Source: Acinetobacter bouvetii DSM 14964 = CIP 107468
GTDB taxonomy: Bacteria > Pseudomonadota > Gammaproteobacteria > Pseudomonadales > Moraxellaceae
DNA: 64,000 bases
Assembly: GCF_000368865.1 (NCBI RefSeq)
Contig: NZ_KB849728.1
Coordinates: 107,965 to 171,964, forward strand
Direction: 5' to 3'
Shown: positions 9,836-18,423 of the stretch, piece after piece
Layout: each line of letters opens with the position of its first letter
Position numbering within the stretch: position 1 is the first letter of the stretch
Notes under the pieces: model-generated
Databases searched by the model: none
Told to the model about the DNA's origin: nothing
The model's input: the letters and a program-made list of their open reading frames with translations, nothing else
Translations under genes and position numbers: made by a program

Positions 9836-10549
9836 ATGAGTAAGGCCCTACCCATTGCTGTCGCTGTTCTTCTAGGCGGTGCTGCGCTTGTTCCAGTTTA
9901 TTATGCAACTCAAAAGCCTGCTGTGCAGGCAGCGACTTCCACCCAGCCTCCTGCAAATGCGTCAGCAGTAGAAAAGATCAGCTATGCTTTGGGCTACGAA
10001 GTTGCGCACCAGACACCGCCTGAACTTAACATTGACAGTTTTGTTACCGGTGTCCGCGCCGGCCATGCGCGCGCTCAGCCAGCCTATACCGAAGAAGAAC
10101 TGCAGCAGGCCTATGTTCAGTTCCAGCAGGAAATGCAGCAAAAGCAGCTGGATCAAACAAAGCAAGCAAAAACCAGCAGTGATTCTTTCTTAGCTGAGAA
10201 TGCGAAAAAGCCTGGCGTGATAACAACAGCATCCGGCCTGCAGTATAAAATCACGCAGGAAGGCACAGGCAAACAGCCGGCTGCAAATTCTGTGGTGACG
10301 GTGCATTATAAAGGCCAGCTGGTGGACGGCAAAGTCTTTGACAGCTCGATTGCGCGCGGCGAACCGATTGAATTTCCGCTGAATCAGGTGATTCCGGGCT
10401 GGACTGAAGGCCTTCAGCTGATGAAGGAAGGCGGCAAAGCCACACTGTATATTCCATCTAATCTGGGCTACGGTGAGCAAGGCGTACCGGGAACGATTCC
10501 GCCAAACAGTACTTTAATATTTGATGTTGAACTGATTAAAGTGAAATAA
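9836..10549 (+). CDS. fkpA: FKBP-type peptidyl-prolyl isomerase, FkpA family, K-locus flank
   Basis: A 237-residue periplasmic or membrane-anchored prolyl isomerase and chaperone. Seen: an N-terminal hydrophobic segment (signal or anchor), an alpha-helical FKBP_N dimerisation domain rich in Gln/Lys (about 50-125), and a C-terminal FKBP domain with [27 protein letters not shown] and [18 protein letters not shown] four codons upstream (9824) is possible, but GGGA lies at proper spacing for the ATG at 9836. In Acinetobacter an fkpA gene conventionally marks the wzc side of the capsule locus. It is followed by a terminator and then by a second FKBP gene. Confidence 0.9.
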   Translation: MSKALPIAVAVLLGGAALVPVYYATQKPAVQAATSTQPPANASAVEKISYALGYEVAHQTPPELNIDSFVTGVRAGHARAQPAYTEEELQQAYVQFQQEMQQKQLDQTKQAKTSSDSFLAENAKKPGVITTASGLQYKITQEGTGKQPAANSVVTVHYKGQLVDGKVFDSSIARGEPIEFPLNQVIPGWTEGLQLMKEGGKATLYIPSNLGYGEQGVPGTIPPNSTLIFDVELIKVK

Positions 10550-10560
10550 CAAAAATTTTA

Positions 10561-10590
10561 AGGAGAGCCGGCTACGCTCTCCTTTCTTTA
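10561..10590 (+). terminator. Terminator between the two FKBP genes
   Basis: An 8-bp stem AGGAGAGC/GCTCTCCT with a 7-base loop is followed by TTTCTTTATTTTTT. It sits only about 15 bases before the start of the next gene, so it may limit read-through into it rather than fully separate the two. Confidence 0.75.
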
Positions 10591-10605
10591 TTTTTTGAGA
10601 TGCCT

Positions 10606-11298
10606 ATGAAAATTCAGATGACCCTGCTCTGCCTTGCACTATGCGCCAGCAGTACATTTGCCAAAGAAATTAACAACAAAAGCAGCATATCAGAACAAGT
10701 CGGCTACAGCTTCGGCTACAGTTTCGGCCGCAGCAATGCAGACGCCATGAAAGATATGGATGTGAATGCATTTATTGAAGGCTTGAAAACAGCGACTCAA
10801 GGCAAAAACGCATCTCTCAGCGATGAAGAAATAACCCGCGTACTGACTCAGTATAAAAAACAGTCTGAAGCAAAACAGCTGATTGAACTCAAGCAGAAAG
10901 CCGAGCAGAATGCAAAAATCGGCGCCGCTTTTTTAGCAGAGAATGCAAAAAAAGCGGATGTGAAAGTGACTAAATCCGGCCTGCAGTATCAGGTATTGAA
11001 AGAAGGCCAAGGCAAATCGCCAAAGGTGAACTCTACTGTAAAAGTAGACTATGAAGGCCGCTTGATTGACGGCACGGTTTTTGACAGTTCTATTGCGCGC
11101 AATCAGCCGGCCAGCTTCCAAGTCAGCCAAGTGATCCAAGGCTGGACCGAAGGCCTTCAGCTGATGAAGGAAGGCGCCAAATACCGCTTTTTCATTCCTG
11201 CCAATTTAGCATATGGGCAAATCGGTTCGGGTGATGCCATTGAGCCTAACAGCACTCTTATTTTTGATGTTGAGCTGATTGAAATCGCCGCCAAATAA
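10606..11298 (+). CDS. Second FKBP-type peptidyl-prolyl isomerase (tandem paralog)
   Basis: A 230-residue secreted prolyl isomerase with the same layout as its upstream neighbour: signal peptide ending near STFAKE, helical FKBP_N domain (about 25-115), then the FKBP fold with [25 protein letters not shown] and [14 protein letters not shown]. Two in-frame ATGs exist (10600 and 10606); the second has better spacing to GAG and gives a cleaner signal peptide. The similarity in order and motifs suggests an old tandem duplication. Client proteins are unknown. Its own terminator follows at 11316-11348. Confidence 0.88.
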   Translation: MKIQMTLLCLALCASSTFAKEINNKSSISEQVGYSFGYSFGRSNADAMKDMDVNAFIEGLKTATQGKNASLSDEEITRVLTQYKKQSEAKQLIELKQKAEQNAKIGAAFLAENAKKADVKVTKSGLQYQVLKEGQGKSPKVNSTVKVDYEGRLIDGTVFDSSIARNQPASFQVSQVIQGWTEGLQLMKEGAKYRFFIPANLAYGQIGSGDAIEPNSTLIFDVELIEIAAK

Positions 11299-11315
11299 AT
11301 CATTACAATTTTTTC

Positions 11316-11348
11316 AGCATGCAGCGCTTTAATGCGCTGTATGCTTTT
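11316..11348 (+). terminator. Terminator after the second FKBP gene
   Basis: A long stem GCATGCAGCGC/GCGCTGTATGC with loop TTTAAT is followed by TTTTA. The T-run is short, so strength is uncertain. Confidence 0.6.
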
Positions 11349-11500
11349 ATCCGCACCGCTGATGTACTCTTTAGCGTATTTTTATCTTTTTTTCATTTCG
11401 CCTGCTGCCGGTGAATATACATCCTTTTCTTAATCATTATTAATAAAATCAGATTATTATGCTTTAATCATGGCATTGGCCATCAAACAGGGAGCGATAC

Positions 11501-12247
11501 ATGGCACTGAAAATTAAAACACGTGAAATCGAATATACTGCTGCCGACGGCGCCAAACTGATCGGCTATTTTGCAGCGCCTGAAACTGATGCTGCCGTGC
11601 CGGGAGTGATTGTTGCGCCTGAATGGTGGGGCCGCAATGAATATACAGAGCAGCGCGCACGCGAATTGGCTGAACATGGCTATGCTGCCTTGGCCATTGA
11701 TATGTATGGCGGTAAAAAAGTTACCACTGCGGTCAGTGACGCCTCCGCATGGATGATGCAGACTTTCGAAGACCCTGAAACCATTGTTGTCCGCGCAGCG
11801 GCTGGATTAAACACTTTGGCGCAGCAGCAAGAAGTCAATGCAGCCAAGCTTGCGGCGATCGGCTTCTGCTATGGCGGCAAAGTGGTCCTGGACTTAGCCC
11901 GCTCAGGCGCCGATTTGCGCGCTGTTGCAACCTTCCATGCCGCATTGGCGCCAAAAGCTCCGGCTCAGGAAGGCAAAGTTAAAGCGGAAATTTTAGTGAT
12001 GCACGGCGAGCTGGACAGCATGGTCACCTTAGACGATGTCGCAGCCTTCCGTCAGGAAATGCATGCAGCCAAAGTCGAGCACGAAGTGATTATTTTTGAA
12101 AATGCAAAGCATGGCTTCAGCAATCCATTGGCCGACGAGCGCGCCAAAGCCAACGGTGTTGATTTAGGCTATAACGCAGCTGCGGAAAAAGGCAGTCTGG
12201 ATGCAATGTATGCGCTGCTGGATCGCCAGCTGAAAAGCAAAGAATAA
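11501..12247 (+). CDS. Dienelactone hydrolase family protein
   Basis: A 248-residue cytoplasmic alpha/beta hydrolase. Seen: the cysteine nucleophile motif GFCYGG with Cys123, Asp172 in HGELDS and His204 in AKHGF, which together form the Cys-Asp-His triad of the dienelactone hydrolase family. Some members open dienelactones in chloroaromatic breakdown; many chromosomal ones have unknown ester or lactone substrates. There are no other aromatic-degradation genes beside it, so a specific pathway cannot be assigned. It has an AGGGAGCG ribosome site and is followed 50 bases later by a HIT-family gene, possibly in the same transcript. Confidence 0.88.
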   Translation: MALKIKTREIEYTAADGAKLIGYFAAPETDAAVPGVIVAPEWWGRNEYTEQRARELAEHGYAALAIDMYGGKKVTTAVSDASAWMMQTFEDPETIVVRAAAGLNTLAQQQEVNAAKLAAIGFCYGGKVVLDLARSGADLRAVATFHAALAPKAPAQEGKVKAEILVMHGELDSMVTLDDVAAFRQEMHAAKVEHEVIIFENAKHGFSNPLADERAKANGVDLGYNAAAEKGSLDAMYALLDRQLKSKE

Positions 12248-12297
12248 GCAAAACGCTAAATGAAGTTGAACTGAATACTGATTTGGAGGATTGAACA

Positions 12298-12657
12298 ATG
12301 ACTGACAGCAACTGCCCTTACTGCAATTATGATGAATATGACGCAATTGCAAAAAATGACTTTGGTGCCATCTTGCCAGAACCTCACAGCCTGTCAAAAG
12401 GCCATTGCGTCATTATTCCCTTGCGCCATGTCCGCTCTTTTTTTGACATTACCGATAAAGAGCGGAAAAGCCTGATGGCTTTACTGGAACAAGCCCGCAA
12501 TGAACTGAACCTGCTCCATCATCCTACAGGCTTCCATATTGGTTTCAATGACGGCACAGTGTTTGGGGAATCCATTGAACATTTGCATATTCATATTATT
12601 CCGCGCTATGAAAATCAGGCCTTAACGCTGGATGAGCGCTGGGGCATGGCAGGCTGA
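12298..12657 (+). CDS. HIT-family nucleotide hydrolase or transferase
   Basis: A 119-residue protein with the histidine-triad motif HLHIHIIPR near residues 97-105, preceded by the GHCVIIPLRHV strand of the HIT fold. HIT proteins cleave or transfer nucleotidyl groups such as adenosine phosphoramidates or dinucleoside polyphosphates. The N-terminal CPYC pair could bind zinc, as in some family members. A strong GGAGG ribosome site precedes the ATG and a perfect terminator follows. The biological substrate is not predictable. Confidence 0.9.
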   Translation: MTDSNCPYCNYDEYDAIAKNDFGAILPEPHSLSKGHCVIIPLRHVRSFFDITDKERKSLMALLEQARNELNLLHHPTGFHIGFNDGTVFGESIEHLHIHIIPRYENQALTLDERWGMAG

Positions 12658-12672
12658 AAATTCCTGCATGTC

Positions 12673-12698
12673 AAAAAGGATCTTCGGATCCTTTTTTT
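12673..12698 (+). terminator. Terminator after the HIT gene
   Basis: The stem AAAAGGATC/GGATCCTTTT with loop TTC and a T7 run follows the stop codon by 15 bases. Confidence 0.88.
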
Positions 12699-12796
12699 GT
12701 CCGCCTTAAGCAGATTTCATTATTCTGCAGATGCGGAAAACTCCTGAAAAGATTCCATGTATACTGAGGCAGTTTTTCTGTTTGCTGTTCACTTCT

Positions 12797-13825
12797 ATGT
12801 TTGTATTTTCAGATGTCCTGCTGTCTTGGTTCGATGTTCATGGCCGCCATGACCTGCCTTGGCAAGTGGCAGATGATCCCTATAAAGTCTGGGTGTCTGA
12901 AATTATGCTGCAGCAGACCCAAGTCAAAACCGTGCTGCAATACTTCGAGCGTTTTATCGAACGCTTCCCAACGGTTGAAGCTTTAGGGACAGCATCATGG
13001 GATGAGGTTGCGCCCTACTGGGCAGGCCTGGGCTACTATGCCCGCGCACGCAATCTGCATAAAGCCGCAGGGGTCGTGGCCCGCCAGGGGCATTTTCCTG
13101 AAACCTTGGAACAATGGATAGAACTGCCGGGCATTGGCCCATCTACTGCAGGCGCACTGATGTCTTTAGGATTGCGCCAGTACGGCGTCATCATGGACGG
13201 CAATGTCAAACGCGTGCTCGCGCGCTTTTTCGCCATTGAAGATGATCTGTCTAAACCCGTGCATGAGCGCAGCATGTGGCAACTGGCCGCTGAACTTTGT
13301 CCAACTGAACGCAACCATGACTATACCCAAGCCATCATGGATTTGGGGGCAACCGTGTGTACCCCGAAAAAACCGCTGTGTTTATGCTGCCCGATGCAGC
13401 AGCACTGTAAAGCCCATGCACAAGGGCTAGAAAATGAATTGCCTTTTAAAAAGCCCAAGAAAGCTGTGCCTGTGAAGTCTGCCCAAGTTTTGGTGCTGCG
13501 CCATCACAATCAGTGGCTGTGGCAGCAGCGCCCGAATAGCGGACTGTGGGGCGGTTTATGGTGTTTACCTATTTTTGAAAACCGTGATGAACTCACGCAG
13601 CTGTGCCAAAGCCTAGGGCTGAAACAAGTCTCGCAACGCGCTGGAATTTCACATAGTTTCACCCATTTCACTTGGCAGCTTGAAGCGCTTTGCTTTGAGG
13701 CGGATGCCGATCAGCTCGAACATTTCAGTATAGAACTGGCCAGCACATGGCTAGACATACAAAACGTCACAGAAATGGGCATCCCAACCGCGATGAAAAA
13801 ATTGATCTCGGCAATTCAACTGTGA
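12797..13825 (+). CDS. mutY: MutY, adenine DNA glycosylase
   Basis: A 342-residue base-excision enzyme that removes adenine mispaired with 8-oxoguanine or guanine. Seen: the catalytic-domain opening with LPWQ and SEIMLQQTQV, the helix-hairpin-helix ELPGIGPSTAGA, the catalytic aspartate in VIMDGNVKRVL, the [4Fe-4S] cluster as C-X6-C-X2-C-X5-C, and a C-terminal NUDIX-like 8-oxoG recognition domain (LWQQRPNSGLWGGLW). The frame extends to an ATG at 12731, but those 22 extra residues are not family-like and a possible TATACT -10 at 12760-12765 lies within them, so I place the start at 12797. Confidence 0.93.
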   Translation: MFVFSDVLLSWFDVHGRHDLPWQVADDPYKVWVSEIMLQQTQVKTVLQYFERFIERFPTVEALGTASWDEVAPYWAGLGYYARARNLHKAAGVVARQGHFPETLEQWIELPGIGPSTAGALMSLGLRQYGVIMDGNVKRVLARFFAIEDDLSKPVHERSMWQLAAELCPTERNHDYTQAIMDLGATVCTPKKPLCLCCPMQQHCKAHAQGLENELPFKKPKKAVPVKSAQVLVLRHHNQWLWQQRPNSGLWGGLWCLPIFENRDELTQLCQSLGLKQVSQRAGISHSFTHFTWQLEALCFEADADQLEHFSIELASTWLDIQNVTEMGIPTAMKKLISAIQL

Positions 13826-13897
13826 CATAGTCAGGTAATCCATTGGGTTTAACCTGACACTTTAAAATTAGATCACTGAAAGAATAAAGGATTGTCC

Positions 13898-14452
13898 GTG
13901 CGCTATTGTTTGCCCCGCCTTTCTGCGCTTGCCAGTTTAAGTTTTGTGCTTCTGCTGCTCGCAGCTTGCCGCACCGCGCCGCCTGCGCCAAGCGGAAGCC
14001 CGCTGCCTGCCTCAAAAGTCCAGCAGCTGAAAAATATGCGTTTAGCTCAGCAGCTGCCTGTCCCCGTTCAGGGCATTAAGCGTCATGGACTCAAAGATAC
14101 TTGGGGCGCTTCACGCAGCCAAGGCCGCGCGCATGAAGGCATTGACATCTTGGCTCCACGTGGAACAAAAGTATACAGCGCTACAGACGGGCTGATTGCT
14201 GACTTACGCAATAACAATTTGGGTGGTAAAGTGATCTGGGTCATGGGGCCTGCGGGATCATGGCATTACTATGCGCATTTAGACAGCCACAAGCACGGCC
14301 TGAATGTCGGCGACACAGTCAAGAAAGGCGATCTGATCGGCTACGTCGGCAATACCGGCAATGCGCGCAGCACCGCGCCGCACTTGCATTACGGGATTTA
14401 CCTGAATGGCAAAGGCCGCGGCGCAGTCAACCCCTTCCCTTATTTACGCTAA
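13898..14452 (+). CDS. LytM/M23-family peptidase lipoprotein
   Basis: A 184-residue lipoprotein with a C-terminal M23 zinc endopeptidase domain. Seen: lipobox LLAAC, a short linker, then HEGIDI (HxxxD zinc ligands) and HLHYGI (HxH), with the VKKGDLIGYVGNTGNA segment. The zinc ligands are present, so it may cleave peptidoglycan cross-bridges directly, unlike degenerate EnvC/NlpD activators. A GTG start at 13898 gives proper spacing to AAAGG; a TTG two codons earlier is too close. The role in cell separation or wall remodelling is inferred. Confidence 0.85.
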   Translation: MRYCLPRLSALASLSFVLLLLAACRTAPPAPSGSPLPASKVQQLKNMRLAQQLPVPVQGIKRHGLKDTWGASRSQGRAHEGIDILAPRGTKVYSATDGLIADLRNNNLGGKVIWVMGPAGSWHYYAHLDSHKHGLNVGDTVKKGDLIGYVGNTGNARSTAPHLHYGIYLNGKGRGAVNPFPYLR

Positions 14453-14468
14453 TTGTTAGGAATTATTC

Positions 14469-14714
14469 ATGTCAGAAGCATTGATCAACCGTCTAGTCGA
14501 ATTTGCTGAATCAGGCAATCAGCAGAAAATTGTCTTAGCCGGACAAAGCTATCAAGGCTGGATTATGGAAATTACTGAAGAAGCCTTATTAATCAGCACC
14601 GGCTATGCCGATAAATCCGGTAAAGACGTCTGGATTCAGTTTACAGACCTGGATCAGGCCGAATTATCCTACTGGGACAATCAAGGCAGTCAATGGGCTG
14701 AATTTAAGCTCTAA
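14469..14714 (+). CDS. Conserved small protein of unknown function
   Basis: An 81-residue acidic protein with no cysteine, no signal peptide and no membrane segment. I do not recognise a family; the pattern of beta-strand-like stretches (KIVLAGQSYQGWIMEI, ALLISTGY, DVWIQFTDL) suggests a small beta-rich fold of the barrel type. It follows the peptidase gene by 16 bases with TTAGGA upstream and precedes tag by 33 bases, so it is probably co-transcribed with both. Coding character is good and the ribosome site is sound. Confidence 0.75.
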   Translation: MSEALINRLVEFAESGNQQKIVLAGQSYQGWIMEITEEALLISTGYADKSGKDVWIQFTDLDQAELSYWDNQGSQWAEFKL

Positions 14715-14747
14715 GGCCCTGCCGCTTTATAATTTAGGAGGATTCGA

Positions 14748-15302
14748 ATGACTGCGCAGCGCTGCGGCTGGTGTTCCAATGACCCGCTCTATATTGCTTA
14801 CCATGATCATGAGTGGGGTCAGCCGCTGCATGATGAAAAACAGCTATTCGCGATGCTCTGCCTCGAAGGCCAGCAAGCCGGGCTGTCTTGGATTACCGTC
14901 CTGAAAAAGCGCGAACATTATCACCGCCAGTTTTTCCAACATTCCATCGAGCAGATTGCGGCTTTCAGTGATATAGACTTAGCCGAGAAAGTCCAAGATG
15001 CAGGCTTAATTCGCCATATCGGAAAGCTGACCGCCATTCGTGACAATGCGGTTGCATGGCAAGCGCTGAAACAGCAAGGCATCAACCCTGTCGAGTGGCT
15101 CTGGAACTTTGTCGAGCAGCACGCCATCAACAATGATGTCCCGGACTACCGCACAGCGCCTGCGCAGACGCTTCAAAGCCAAAATATGTCAAAAAATCTG
15201 AAAAAACAGGGCTTTAAATTTGTCGGACCCACCACCTGCTATGCCTTTATGCAAGCGGTGGGCATGGTCAATGACCATGAAAACAGCTGCCATTTTAAAT
15301 AA
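14748..15302 (+). CDS. tag: Tag, DNA-3-methyladenine glycosylase I
   Basis: A 184-residue DNA repair enzyme excising 3-methyladenine. Seen: the family opening RCGWCSNDPLYIAYHDHEWG with N-terminal zinc ligands Cys and His, the QAGLSWITVLKKRE segment containing the base-recognition residues, and C-terminal NDHENSCHF supplying the other His and Cys zinc ligands. The length is normal for the family. An excellent AGGAGG ribosome site precedes the ATG. It is constitutive-type alkylation repair, here downstream of an unrelated small gene. Confidence 0.95.
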   Translation: MTAQRCGWCSNDPLYIAYHDHEWGQPLHDEKQLFAMLCLEGQQAGLSWITVLKKREHYHRQFFQHSIEQIAAFSDIDLAEKVQDAGLIRHIGKLTAIRDNAVAWQALKQQGINPVEWLWNFVEQHAINNDVPDYRTAPAQTLQSQNMSKNLKKQGFKFVGPTTCYAFMQAVGMVNDHENSCHFK

Positions 15303-15337
15303 AAGCACATAAAAACAGGTAAATAAGGATATAAGAT

Positions 15338-16360
15338 ATGACGGATAACACCATTCGCGCTTATGCGGCGATGCAGGCGGGCGCAGCTTTGCAGCCCTAT
15401 CAATTCGATGCAGGCGAACTGCAGCCGCATCAGGTCGAAGTCAAAGTCGAATACTGCGGCTTGTGCCATTCCGATGTTTCGGTGATTAACAATGAATGGA
15501 ACTCTTCGGTCTATCCGGTTGTCGCGGGCCATGAAATTATCGGCACCATCCGCCGCTTAGGCTCCGAAGCCAAAGGGCTTAAACTTGGACAGCGCGTCGG
15601 TATTGGCTGGACAGCAGAAAGCTGCCAGCACTGTGACCCCTGTGTATCGGGCCAGCAGGTGCTCTGTACTGGCGGATCAACAGCAACCATCGTCGGCCAT
15701 GCTGGCGGCTTTGCCGACAAAGTCCGCGCAGGCTGGCAGTGGATTATTCCTTTGCCTGAAGAGCTGGACCCTGAGTCCGCAGGTCCTTTATTGTGCGGCG
15801 GCATTACCGTTTTTGATCCGATTTTAAAACACCAAATTCAAGCCATTCACCATGTCGGAGTGATTGGCATTGGCGGTTTAGGGCATATCGCGATTAAGCT
15901 GCTCAAGGCATGGGGCTGTGAAATTACTGCGTTCACCTCGAACCTCGACAAAACTAAAGAGCTCAAGGCCATGGGCGCAGACCATGTGGTGAATAGCCGT
16001 GATGTGGATGCGCTTAAAACCCAGCGGGGCAAGTTTGATCTAATCCTCAGCACCGTGAATGTCCCGCTCAATTGGCCGGCCTATATCAGTACACTGGCGC
16101 CGAATGGCACAATCCATCTGCTAGGCTTGCCTCTGGAACCCATCAAGCTGAATGCAGGCAGCCTAATCGGCGGAGCCAAGTCCATCACGGGTTCGCCGAC
16201 AGGCTCACCTGCAGCATTGCGTCAGCTGCTCAAATTCGCTGCACGCAAAAACATTGCGCCGCAAATCGAACTGTATCCCATGTCACAGTTGAATGAAGCC
16301 ATCGAGCGCCTGCATTCAGGGCAAGCCCGCTACCGTGTGGTGCTGAAAGCGGATTTTTAA
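15338..16360 (+). CDS. Zinc-dependent alcohol/aldehyde dehydrogenase, CAD/YahK type
   Basis: A 340-residue medium-chain dehydrogenase. Seen: catalytic zinc site CGLCHSD (Cys43) with GHE (His65, Glu66), structural zinc cysteines 96, 99, 102 and 110, and the coenzyme motif [13 protein letters not shown]. The cinnamyl-alcohol/YahK group usually prefers NADPH and reduces a wide range of aldehydes, so aldehyde detoxification is plausible. It stands alone, with a bidirectional terminator between it and the convergent MocR gene. The exact substrate is unknown. Confidence 0.9.
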   Translation: MTDNTIRAYAAMQAGAALQPYQFDAGELQPHQVEVKVEYCGLCHSDVSVINNEWNSSVYPVVAGHEIIGTIRRLGSEAKGLKLGQRVGIGWTAESCQHCDPCVSGQQVLCTGGSTATIVGHAGGFADKVRAGWQWIIPLPEELDPESAGPLLCGGITVFDPILKHQIQAIHHVGVIGIGGLGHIAIKLLKAWGCEITAFTSNLDKTKELKAMGADHVVNSRDVDALKTQRGKFDLILSTVNVPLNWPAYISTLAPNGTIHLLGLPLEPIKLNAGSLIGGAKSITGSPTGSPAALRQLLKFAARKNIAPQIELYPMSQLNEAIERLHSGQARYRVVLKADF

Positions 16361-16380
16361 AACGGCTGGCATGTGCACAG

Positions 16381-16412
16381 CATAAAAAGCCTGCTGCTAA
16401 GCAGGCTTTTTA
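16381..16412. terminator. Bidirectional terminator between convergent genes
   Basis: The stem AAAAAGCCTGCT/AGCAGGCTTTTT with a 3-base loop has A-runs and T-runs on both sides, so it can stop transcription of both the alcohol dehydrogenase and the MocR gene. Confidence 0.9.
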
Positions 16413-16423
16413 TGCGCCGTTAT

Positions 16424-17869
16424 TCAGGATGCATTCACCTGCACAGCTGTTGAGAGCCCATGCTTCACCCAATGCGCCAGCTGCAATATGGCCTGCTGAA
16501 TTTCTGCCGAGAGTTCATGGCCGGCATTCAGGCGAATGCAGTTGTTATAGCGCCGGTCCTCCCCAAACAGCAGTCCAGGCACAATATTGATGCCTTGCTG
16601 CAGCGCGTGATAGTACAGCGCCAAACCGTCCACGTGCTCAGGAAACTGCAGCCATAAAGCATAACTGCCCTGAGGATGATTGATCCTCACCGCCACACCT
16701 GCAAAAGCCTGCACAATAAACTGCCGGTACTGTTCCACCTGCTTCATGAGTTTCGGGCGCAGCTGGCTCAAATGCTGGCGGTATGCCCGGCTGTAAATTA
16801 AATCCGCCAGCCCCAGCTGCAAAGGCGTATTGACTGAAATATTCTGAATTATCAATTTGGCATGCAAATGTTTCAGCCGCGGCGGTATGCAGAACCAGCC
16901 TACGCGGTAAGAGGGAGATAAGGATTTTGAAACCGAACCGCAATAAATCACATAGCCCTGCTGGTCCCAATACTGAATGGGCAGAGGCCGCGCTGCACTG
17001 AAGCTGCACTCAGCGTAGATATCATCTTCAATCACATGGCATTGATATTTGGCCGCCAGCTGCGCAATCTTTTGCTTTTCCGCGTTGCTGAGGCAAAAGC
17101 CCAGCGGGTTTTGAAAATTAGCCGTCAGCAGGCAAAGTTTTGCGCCTGAATACTGCATGGCCTGTTCCAGCCGCTCCAAGTCAAAGCCTTCGGTATCTGC
17201 AGGAATTTCAATAATTTTACGTTTCAGCAAAGCCAGCAGCTGCAGCTGGCCATTATAATTGGGCGTCGGAACAATAATGCTGTCCCCTTCCGCGCTTAAG
17301 CTTTGGATCATGACCGACAGTGCCGGCATGCAGCCATTGCTGACATAAATCTGCTCTGGGGCAATATGAAAGCCGTCTTCAGACCAATGCGCCGACAGCG
17401 CTTCACGCAGCCGCACATGCCCCTGCCGGTCACTGTATAAAAAATCTTCGGGCTTGCAGTACTTCAAGGCGCGCTGTATCGAACGGCTCAGCGCCTTAGA
17501 AGGAACAAGGTTGGGAGAAAGCTGAATCGAGCCTAAATGGATCAGCTTGCTGTCAATCGCGGCTTCATGAATCTGAATTTGCAGTTCCAAATTGGAAATT
17601 TCACGAACTTTGGGCTGAAAATCCGGATGCTCAGGCACCGCAATTTCACGGCCAGGCGCCTGCTCCTGCACAAAATAGCCGGACTTTTCTTTAACGTAAA
17701 TCAAGCCATTGGCTTCCAGCAATTCATAGCAGCTTCTTGCTGTATTCAAACTGATCCGCTGCTGCGCTGCAAACTGGCGCAAAGAACTGAGGCGCTGATC
17801 TGCACTCAGTTCCCCGGTATAAATTTTCTGTGTAATTTGCTGCGCCAGCAGCTGGTACTGAAAGGCCAT
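16424..17869 (-). CDS. MocR-type transcription regulator (GntR HTH plus class I aminotransferase domain)
   Basis: A 481-residue fusion regulator. Residues about 1-70 form a GntR winged helix-turn-helix (SLRQFAAQQRISLNTARSCY); residues about 110-475 form a type I PLP-dependent aminotransferase domain with NFQNPLG, EDDIYAE and the PLP lysine in SVSKSLSPSYRVGW (Lys315). MocR regulators use PLP or an amino-compound adduct as effector. It is divergent from a small lipoprotein gene, and the intergenic DNA is full of CTGTAC/CTGTAT half-sites, suggesting autoregulation and possible control of that neighbour. The real target pathway is not evident because no vitamin B6 or amino-acid gene lies beside it. 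Confidence 0.92.
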   Translation of the reverse strand: MAFQYQLLAQQITQKIYTGELSADQRLSSLRQFAAQQRISLNTARSCYELLEANGLIYVKEKSGYFVQEQAPGREIAVPEHPDFQPKVREISNLELQIQIHEAAIDSKLIHLGSIQLSPNLVPSKALSRSIQRALKYCKPEDFLYSDRQGHVRLREALSAHWSEDGFHIAPEQIYVSNGCMPALSVMIQSLSAEGDSIIVPTPNYNGQLQLLALLKRKIIEIPADTEGFDLERLEQAMQYSGAKLCLLTANFQNPLGFCLSNAEKQKIAQLAAKYQCHVIEDDIYAECSFSAARPLPIQYWDQQGYVIYCGSVSKSLSPSYRVGWFCIPPRLKHLHAKLIIQNISVNTPLQLGLADLIYSRAYRQHLSQLRPKLMKQVEQYRQFIVQAFAGVAVRINHPQGSYALWLQFPEHVDGLALYYHALQQGINIVPGLLFGEDRRYNNCIRLNAGHELSAEIQQAILQLAHWVKHGLSTAVQVNAS

Positions 17870-17958
17870 ACTGTACCCATTTTTTAATATTTACTGTATC
17901 TGTACCCAAAACATTAACATATTTAAGCTTGCAGTACAGTTTTTCAATCAGATACAGG
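17869..17958. promoter_or_regulatory. Repeated CTGTAY half-sites in the MocR/lipoprotein divergent region
   Basis: CTGTACCCA occurs at 17871 and again at 17900 (29 bases apart). CTGTAT adjoins the second copy at 17894, and the reverse complements GTACAG (about 17934) and GATACAG (about 17951) follow. Direct plus inverted half-sites of this sort are the usual operator form for MocR proteins. Binding is inferred, not shown. Confidence 0.5.
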
Positions 17959-17966
17959 AGCGATTC

Positions 17967-18401
17967 ATGAAAACAATAACAATGCCCTTCACGCTTTTCA
18001 GCCTATGCCTTTGCCTGATGGCCTGCCAGCCTCAACAGCCCAATGCCGCTGCGCAGCAGCAGAACTTTATCTGCAGCGCATTGATTGAAGGATTTTTAAA
18101 GTCTCAAAAACTGACGCATTATCAGCTTTGGAAAATACAGCCCACGCTCCACAGCACCGCGAGTCAGCGCTTATATATCTATCAAGCGCAGGGATCAAAC
18201 CATATGAATATTCTGCCCCAGCAGCAGAAACTGCGCTTTGCCTGTGAACAGCTGTCTGCACGCCAGTTTCAGCTGAAATTGTCTGATCCGCAGCATGAAA
18301 ATGCTGTCGCGCAGTTAAGTATTGAGCTGCCCGAACCGATGCAGCTGAAAACCCTCACGGCATTCAGCCTTCCATCCGAGCAAAGTGTTCAGCCCGAATA
18401 G
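17967..18401 (+). CDS. Small lipoprotein of unknown function
   Basis: A 144-residue protein with a signal sequence ending in lipobox LMAC, followed by a Gln/Ala/Pro-rich linker and a mature domain with two cysteines (FICSALIEG and RFACEQLS) that could form a disulfide. I recognise no family. It has GGAGCG upstream and is divergent from the MocR gene and convergent with the START-domain gene. An inverted repeat at 18389-18407 overlaps its stop codon, but no T-run follows, so termination there is doubtful. Confidence 0.75.
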   Translation: MKTITMPFTLFSLCLCLMACQPQQPNAAAQQQNFICSALIEGFLKSQKLTHYQLWKIQPTLHSTASQRLYIYQAQGSNHMNILPQQQKLRFACEQLSARQFQLKLSDPQHENAVAQLSIELPEPMQLKTLTAFSLPSEQSVQPE

Positions 18402-18423
18402 GGCTGAAGCGCCTTAATGCGGG

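Noticed and set aside
12731..12796. N-terminal extension of mutY
   Set aside because: A possible promoter hexamer lies within it, and MutY proteins begin close to the conserved LPWQ segment.
18389..18407. Inverted repeat TCAGCCC/GGGCTGA over the end of the small lipoprotein gene
   Set aside because: No T-run on either side, so not called as a terminator.
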